Below are positions 30,145 through 35,589 of a DNA stretch of 35,589 nt, piece by piece. Location of the stretch: the IMG/VR virus record IMGVR_UViG_3300007640_000103, positions 1 through 35,589 of that record, one strand, 5' to 3'. The stretch comes from a virus. Position 1 is the stretch's first letter, and each line of letters starts with the position of its first letter. Below the pieces are notes generated by a model that searched no databases, had not been told where the DNA came from, and worked only from the letters and a program-made list of their open reading frames with translations. The position numbers and the translations under genes are program-made.

Positions 30145-33100
30145 TTAACCTATATTTAAACAAAAGTTTAATTGCTCAGCCACTTCCTCTGGACTGAGTT
30201 CAGATGTCATTTGGTCTTCTGGTGTCTTATACTTATCATAAGGAGCTACAGGTGTACTTAACTTCACATCAGCTCCTAATTTAGGTGTTTCAGGTGAGTT
30301 TAAGTTCAAGTATGTCTCTCTTGGTATCTGATTCTCTGCAAAGATACTATATTTTGAGGTACCAGTGAACTCTTTTATTTGAATAGGCCCTTTTGAGTAA
30401 CCTAATAAATTAGTTCTAAAATACACAGCTTCTCTATTAGCAGTATATCCTTGCAATTGAAATAACTTAGTAATGTATTTACCCTTAATTTTCTCCTTAG
30501 TAATTTCATCAGTTGCTTCTATTTGAATCTTAACAAAAGGTTTAAAAACAGGGCTTCCTGTAATAGAGACCCCAGCAATAAATTCTGTATGCTCTGCAGT
30601 TACTCCAAACCCAGTTTCCTTTTGGTCAAGAGCCACTAATCCTTGTGAGGTTTCCACTCTAAGTTCATTAGTTTGACTTGGAAATATCCGTGGAACTAAT
30701 TGATTATTCTTGCGGGCTATGTTTTTCATAATCCCATCGGTATGATGATCTAGAGCATGGATATCTTCCGCTAAAGTATCTTTAATTTGCTTTAGTTGTT
30801 CTCCAAAGTTCTTACTCATCAAGTAAGTCATTGGTATATGTTCATGGAAGGATCCTAACATAGATGAAAATCCTGATGTATGAAAAGCATATTGAATTAG
30901 ATCTTCTGCAAATGCAGTCTCCTTCTCTAAGAGTTCTTCCCAAGCATTGTAAAGTTCATCTTTAGTTCTTTTTACTGTATCATTCTGAGGAAGATATATT
31001 CTACCAGGTCCTCCTTTCTTTCCTTCTTCTAGCTGTAAAGCATTAATTAGTAGATTCTCTTTTAAATTAGGATTAGTTTTGATTTTCTTAAACCTATCCA
31101 TTATAGAGAAAGCTCTAGGAGTATCTTTGCCAAATTGAGCTCCTTCAGGAACACCATATATAATGTCTCGTAATTCTTCAGCAGTTAACCTGAACGCATC
31201 TGTAGTTGCTGCTACAGAAGTATAGATCTCATTAGCAAGAGTATCAGCTACTTTTTCATGATTCTCCTTTGTAACTAGAGTTAAATACCCAGAAGAAGCC
31301 GCCATATTCTGAATCAAAGATTTAGCTGCTGTAGTTGTATGTACAAATTCTTCCTGAAACATCTCCAATATAGTATCAACAGAGTTCTTAAAGTAAGTAC
31401 CTATCATCTTCTTATTATTCTCAGAGTATATAAGTGAATTTGCTTCTAGCTCCATTCCTAAGAAATTCTCTAGATTACCTATATCACCAGAGGCCAATGT
31501 TCTCTTCATTAAGTTCATAGCCAATTGAGCTCTATTCAGATTCTTAGTAGCTCCATTAACATCTACTTTACAAATAGTAATTAAGTCATTAAGCTTGTTA
31601 GACTCTTTTCTCCAACGTAAGAATTGAGTTAATATTTGTGCCTGTAGAGCTTCTTCAGCAGGAATTAAAGGAATTCCTTTATTCGTTTTACTTAGCACAG
31701 TTTGTAACTCATCGGTAGTAGTAGTTATTTCTGCCCCATAATCTGTTAATCCATTTTTTTCAAAGAAAAAGTATCCAGATTCATAATCCTGAACACCGTA
31801 CTTCTCGGCCATAGCTGTAAGTGGATCTATGTCAGCACTAAAAGTACTCTCTTTCTTTTCTACTGCATCAATATAATCTTTAATTATAGGTTGTCCCATA
31901 AATGAGAATACCCATTCTCTAGAGAATCCTGCTCTAATCAACATAAAGGCAGTACCAGCTGTCTGCTGATTAATATTCATTCTAGAGATAAAAGGATCTT
32001 TAGCTGCATCAACAATAGCATTCATTAACATACCTAAGGTATTCGCTATGTTATTACCATCTTCATCTACTAAGTTAGATAAAGAGGTGTCCCCATCAGC
32101 TGTAGGCTTACCTTTACCAAGGTAAGTACCCTTAAGATATAGATTTTCATGCAGAATTAAACTATGGTGAGATAAATGGTTAGCAATAGGACCTACTAAA
32201 TTCTTAGCACTATCAAAAGTATTCTTATTTTCCAATTGAGTAGTCCCAGAGAAGAAACCTAGATCAGAAGTACTCGCTACTCTAGGGTAGTGTTCTTCAG
32301 CAAACTTTAATAAGTAAGGATCATCTAGCGGTGCCATTACTTCTACATAAGCAGAAGGATGCATTAGCATATTACGCATTAACTCTAATCTTCTATTCTC
32401 TAAACCTTTTTTGTAATGGTCTCCTGTAATATTAGTGTCTTCAGGATTATACTTAATAGGGTAAATAGTTTTTGTGTCTTTATTAACTCCTAAATTAGGA
32501 AGAATAACAAAAGCTTTATCAATATCAAAGTCACTACCTGTTTTAGTAGTAATCTCAGAGAATGCTACCATTGTGTCTCCCATTTCTGGTGGTAAGAACC
32601 CAACTATTTCAATAGCATCATTAGAAGCTGCTGCCTGGTTAGGTATTCTATAAGAGATACCTGATAGAGCACCACTTTGAACCATAGCTTCTATTTCCTT
32701 ATGACTTAAGGATTTATAATCTTCATGTAGTTCTTGGAAAATTCTAACCATTTCACTATGAGGAAGTAACACTTGTGCAGCATTTACTTTATCCTCTGTC
32801 ATAGTCATAGGTTGTAATCTCTCTGCAGGATTCTTAAACCAAATGATGCCATCCTTAACAGCTTCATCTAGTTTCACCTCAGCTCCTACAAAGCCAAAAT
32901 CAGACATTTGAATAAAAGCTCCCCCCATTTGCTTAAGTCTAACTGCAGATTTAGTAAGCATGGCAGGAAGTTTATTCTCTACTTTTTGCCTATTAGGAAG
33001 AGCATCTAAATCGACTCCCTGATTAATAGCGTGTTGGGTATTATCTGAAACAGAATCCTTAATTTCCTTTTGAAGTCTTCTATTCACTTTACGAATTCCA

Positions 33101-35589
33101 GCCTCATCCTTTTCAAATCCAGTTTCTGGATCCCATCCTATGGCAGAAGTAAATTTACCAAGGCCTAAATCAGATAACTTAGAAATAACTGAATGATATT
33201 CTTCATAAATCTCTCTACCAGTTTTCTCATCCTCTGCGTATACCTCATCCATTTTAACAACAGATAAAGTGTTTTTAACAGTTTGGATCCCTACTATAGT
33301 CTCTTTAATCTGCTTACTAGATAAGTCTTGTTGTAAAAACAGATTCGTATAAGATAGCTTTACAGGTTTTAATAGAATGTCTCCTGAAGACTTCATGTTA
33401 CCTTCTTCAGTAGTGAGGGACGTAATCCCCATAGCCCCTACTTTCTTACCATCTAACACGATAACATGGTCTACTGGAGAAGTCTTTTTTGTAGGAAAAT
33501 GTCGGTCTAATATGAGACTATTAATTTTCTGCAGTGCTTTAGCAGCTTGTTGTTTTGTTCCGTGAGTACTATGAATATTACGCCAGTCTCTTCTACCAAC
33601 AACTACATATTGTCCTGCAAATTCTCCTGAGGAAGCTTCATACATTTTATAACCAAATAAATTTAAATAATTCTCTTCAGCTTCTATATCTCTACCCTGT
33701 ATTTGAGGAGAATATACTCCAACAGTGTCTTTAAGAAACATTTTAACTTTTCTGGCTTCATCAGAATTACTTCTTGGATTGTTTTTGTTATACAATTCAT
33801 CTAAAGAAGTAAATGTAAAATGTGTTCCTGCTCCTCCTCTATACTCTTGAGCAATATTACTTATATAGATAATCATATCTTCTAAAGGCAAATCAAAAAT
33901 TATTTCCTCTTTAAAATCTGCGAATTTTTTAGGGTACTTCTCTTGTAAAAAAGTAGCTATTTTAGAATCATCTTTAAATTCATTAAGTAACCAAGTACGT
34001 ACTACGGTATTAAATTTTTGGTTTAAGGCCCGCATAGGGTCAACAGGGCCCCCTTCCATAGCAAGTCGTAAATTATCTAACTCAGTTCCTTTTGTCATAA
34101 AAGGGAGTAATACTGCCTCAGACTGTTTATTATACTGCATACTCAATATACCACCTGTAGTAGGCATTAACTCAGCATGTACAGTCTTAAGAGGCTGTGC
34201 AAGTAATTTAACTTCGTTGTAGCCTAAAGATTCTTCGTTAATTGCTTTAATGTAAGCAGCTTCGTGCTCAGGATACCATTTTCCTAAACCTCGCATTCTT
34301 TCTCTATACGTGTCTAAAGTAATCCATGCCTGTGCATCAGTTCTATTTACCTTCTGATAAGGTTTAAATAGCTTATTAAGTGCAGTTTGGGAAATCCCTG
34401 TTCTGTCACTTATAATTTTAATGTTATCCTTGTTGCTAAAGAAGTCAGATGCTGCTTCTATATTTTCTACAGTAGCAGATGTGTAATAAGGTCTGACACC
34501 TTGATCACCTTCTTTAGTTCCTTTAAAGATACGGAAGTCAGCTCCAGAAGCAGCACTTACAGGAATTCTCTTCATAAAGTCCCCGAAATGATCTTGCTCT
34601 ATCCAAGGCAACTGTTGCCCTGCTTCATTGAATTTATATTTAACTTTATACAAAGCAGGGTCTCCATTAAATAACTTAGTCTGCTCAACATTTCCTATAA
34701 TAGAATTTAAAGTATAATCTGCTAAAGCAGCTATAACATCTCCAGTATAAGCATCATCAATAAACTCTTGGTCTAGAGTGTTGTTAACAATCTTATCTTT
34801 ATTTGTTTCTTTATCCTTTATAGTATTGATAATATTGAACTCTTTAGCTTTAGCTATATCCTTCTTGACTATACTCATAAAAGCATCAGCTATATATTCT
34901 CGTAGTTCAGGATTATTTATTCTCTCTGGAGTAAGTGCTTTAGGTTTTCCTTTAGAATCTACAAGGTCAAACTTAGCTAGATCTAGTCCAGGGAATAAGA
35001 AACTCTTAAAGGCATTACCTGGCTGTCTTTCTCCATTAGGACCTATAACATAGTGGTAGTATAATAACTGCTTATCTTCTGGGAGACCAGGCTGTACTAC
35101 ACCATTATCATCTGTATATCCATTTACCTGCTCATAAGCAACTTTCATCCTAGCTAGCTCATCTTGTAAGTATCCAGACAATATAGTCACTGGGCGGAGA
35201 TTCAATGCACTCTTCTTCATGTTATAAATAGGTGCCTGTGTAGTTGGGTCTATAGAGATATTAGCTCTTTCAACACTTCTACGACCTACTTTAATATAAC
35301 TTTGTTGTCCTTTATCTGCTTCGGCAAGTCCTATTAAGATACCGTGCTTAATTGTCTTAGTAATCTGATCATGTAACTGGTCTGCAGGTTTAAGATCAGA
35401 AGCCTTATGCCCTTTGTCTCCAGTCTCCATATAACGATAGTTACCATAAAGGCCTATCTCAATGGAGTCTCTAAACTCTTCAGCTCCTATTGGATCTGTT
35501 GGGTGTATTAACTTATTTAATATTAAAGAATTTTGATTATATCTTCCTTCTTTTAACATCTCTACCCCAGTTAAATCTCCTGACTTAAA
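30145..35589 (-). CDS. crAss-like virion RNA polymerase, C-terminal 1,814 residues (5' end outside window)
   Basis: The catalytic motif SDFDIDKAFVI is at 32532-32518 (D1010, D1012, D1014 counted from an internal ATG at 35559). DFDID is the Mg-binding signature of the single-polypeptide virion RNA polymerase of crAss-like phages, structurally known from Cellulophaga phage phi14:2 gp66. The frame stays open upstream of that ATG to the window edge, so the start lies outside. About 790 residues follow the motif. The enzyme is carried in the virion and would transcribe early genes in the host cell. The 1,028-aa gene follows 1 nt downstream. Confidence 0.9.
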   Translation of the reverse strand, partial: FKSGDLTGVEMLKEGRYNQNSLILNKLIHPTDPIGAEEFRDSIEIGLYGNYRYMETGDKGHKASDLKPADQLHDQITKTIKHGILIGLAEADKGQQSYIKVGRRSVERANISIDPTTQAPIYNMKKSALNLRPVTILSGYLQDELARMKVAYEQVNGYTDDNGVVQPGLPEDKQLLYYHYVIGPNGERQPGNAFKSFLFPGLDLAKFDLVDSKGKPKALTPERINNPELREYIADAFMSIVKKDIAKAKEFNIINTIKDKETNKDKIVNNTLDQEFIDDAYTGDVIAALADYTLNSIIGNVEQTKLFNGDPALYKVKYKFNEAGQQLPWIEQDHFGDFMKRIPVSAASGADFRIFKGTKEGDQGVRPYYTSATVENIEAASDFFSNKDNIKIISDRTGISQTALNKLFKPYQKVNRTDAQAWITLDTYRERMRGLGKWYPEHEAAYIKAINEESLGYNEVKLLAQPLKTVHAELMPTTGGILSMQYNKQSEAVLLPFMTKGTELDNLRLAMEGGPVDPMRALNQKFNTVVRTWLLNEFKDDSKIATFLQEKYPKKFADFKEEIIFDLPLEDMIIYISNIAQEYRGGAGTHFTFTSLDELYNKNNPRSNSDEARKVKMFLKDTVGVYSPQIQGRDIEAEENYLNLFGYKMYEASSGEFAGQYVVVGRRDWRNIHSTHGTKQQAAKALQKINSLILDRHFPTKKTSPVDHVIVLDGKKVGAMGITSLTTEEGNMKSSGDILLKPVKLSYTNLFLQQDLSSKQIKETIVGIQTVKNTLSVVKMDEVYAEDEKTGREIYEEYHSVISKLSDLGLGKFTSAIGWDPETGFEKDEAGIRKVNRRLQKEIKDSVSDNTQHAINQGVDLDALPNRQKVENKLPAMLTKSAVRLKQMGGAFIQMSDFGFVGAEVKLDEAVKDGIIWFKNPAERLQPMTMTEDKVNAAQVLLPHSEMVRIFQELHEDYKSLSHKEIEAMVQSGALSGISYRIPNQAAASNDAIEIVGFLPPEMGDTMVAFSEITTKTGSDFDIDKAFVILPNLGVNKDTKTIYPIKYNPEDTNITGDHYKKGLENRRLELMRNMLMHPSAYVEVMAPLDDPYLLKFAEEHYPRVASTSDLGFFSGTTQLENKNTFDSAKNLVGPIANHLSHHSLILHENLYLKGTYLGKGKPTADGDTSLSNLVDEDGNNIANTLGMLMNAIVDAAKDPFISRMNINQQTAGTAFMLIRAGFSREWVFSFMGQPIIKDYIDAVEKKESTFSADIDPLTAMAEKYGVQDYESGYFFFEKNGLTDYGAEITTTTDELQTVLSKTNKGIPLIPAEEALQAQILTQFLRWRKESNKLNDLITICKVDVNGATKNLNRAQLAMNLMKRTLASGDIGNLENFLGMELEANSLIYSENNKKMIGTYFKNSVDTILEMFQEEFVHTTTAAKSLIQNMAASSGYLTLVTKENHEKVADTLANEIYTSVAATTDAFRLTAEELRDIIYGVPEGAQFGKDTPRAFSIMDRFKKIKTNPNLKENLLINALQLEEGKKGGPGRIYLPQNDTVKRTKDELYNAWEELLEKETAFAEDLIQYAFHTSGFSSMLGSFHEHIPMTYLMSKNFGEQLKQIKDTLAEDIHALDHHTDGIMKNIARKNNQLVPRIFPSQTNELRVETSQGLVALDQKETGFGVTAEHTEFIAGVSITGSPVFKPFVKIQIEATDEITKEKIKGKYITKLFQLQGYTANREAVYFRTNLLGYSKGPIQIKEFTGTSKYSIFAENQIPRETYLNLNSPETPKLGADVKLSTPVAPYDKYKTPEDQMTSELSPEEVAEQLNFCLNIG

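Noticed and set aside
33377-35053. Plus-strand open frames inside the RNA polymerase gene
   Set aside because: They are shadows of the minus-strand gene, with poor composition and no leader.
1-35589. Recoded stop codons, known in some crAss-like phages
   Set aside because: Genes end at TAA, TAG and TGA with correct overlaps (for example TAG at 10846 and TGA at 8281), and no frame needs read-through.
1-35589. tRNA genes and CRISPR arrays
   Set aside because: No cloverleaf with a proper T-loop and no regularly spaced direct repeats were found by reading both strands.

Overview
The window is part of the genome of a tailed bacteriophage that most resembles the crAss-like phages (Crassvirales) of Bacteroidota. 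Four things point this way. (1) A minus-strand giant gene carries the DFDID catalytic signature of the crAss-like virion RNA polymerase. (2) A plus-strand replication block holds a family A DNA polymerase, SF2 and DnaB-type helicases, a Toprim primase, a Sak4-like ATPase, a RusA-like resolvase, a FEN-type exonuclease, uracil-DNA glycosylase and a class II ribonucleotide reductase. (3) The DNA is AT-rich, and genes start after A/T-rich leaders (TTAAAATT-ATG type) instead of Shine-Dalgarno sequences, as in Bacteroidota. (4) The genes are tightly packed, with 1-50 nt overlaps and intrinsic terminators at operon ends. TAA, TAG and TGA all act as ordinary stops. No tRNA, rRNA or CRISPR array was seen.

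Layout. Positions 1-3400 hold small accessory genes (membrane, secreted and basic proteins) with terminators near 1603, 2349 and 3417. Positions 3462-10848 hold DNA polymerase, an SF2 helicase, a run of five small genes sharing a C-terminal tail, the DnaB-like helicase and a dATP/dGTP diphosphohydrolase-like protein. A strongly folded 89-nt intergenic element (10851-10939) precedes a Sak4-like ATPase, a helix-turn-helix protein and a possible ssDNA-binding protein. Positions 12897-15081 hold primase, RusA-like resolvase and a T4-type lysozyme. Positions 15093-19863 look like a complete ubiquitin-like conjugation cassette: a beta-grasp modifier, a 41-aa protein, a terminator, an E2-like protein, a JAMM/JAB peptidase, an E1/ThiF-like enzyme and an unrecognised 308-aa protein. 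Positions 19874-26996 hold 5'-3' exonuclease, UDG, class II RNR, an HNH endonuclease, small membrane proteins and a ParB-like protein. At 27001-27027 a bidirectional terminator separates these from two convergent minus-strand giant genes: an unrecognised 1,028-aa protein and the virion RNA polymerase, which runs off the right edge.

How the parts fit. The plus strand supplies replication: polymerase with proofreading, separate flap/primer-removal nuclease, two helicases, primase, annealing and resolution proteins, and nucleotide supply through RNR and the diphosphohydrolase. The minus strand supplies the polymerase that is carried in the virion and would transcribe early genes on entry. The most striking part is the ubiquitin-like cassette embedded in the replication block. 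It has JAMM residues, an E1 nucleotide-binding loop and a plausible E2 cysteine, but its target is unknown. A second notable pattern is a shared C-terminal tail (about KTI-E-FKEMEL) on seven small proteins, each followed by a 4-nt overlap with the next gene.
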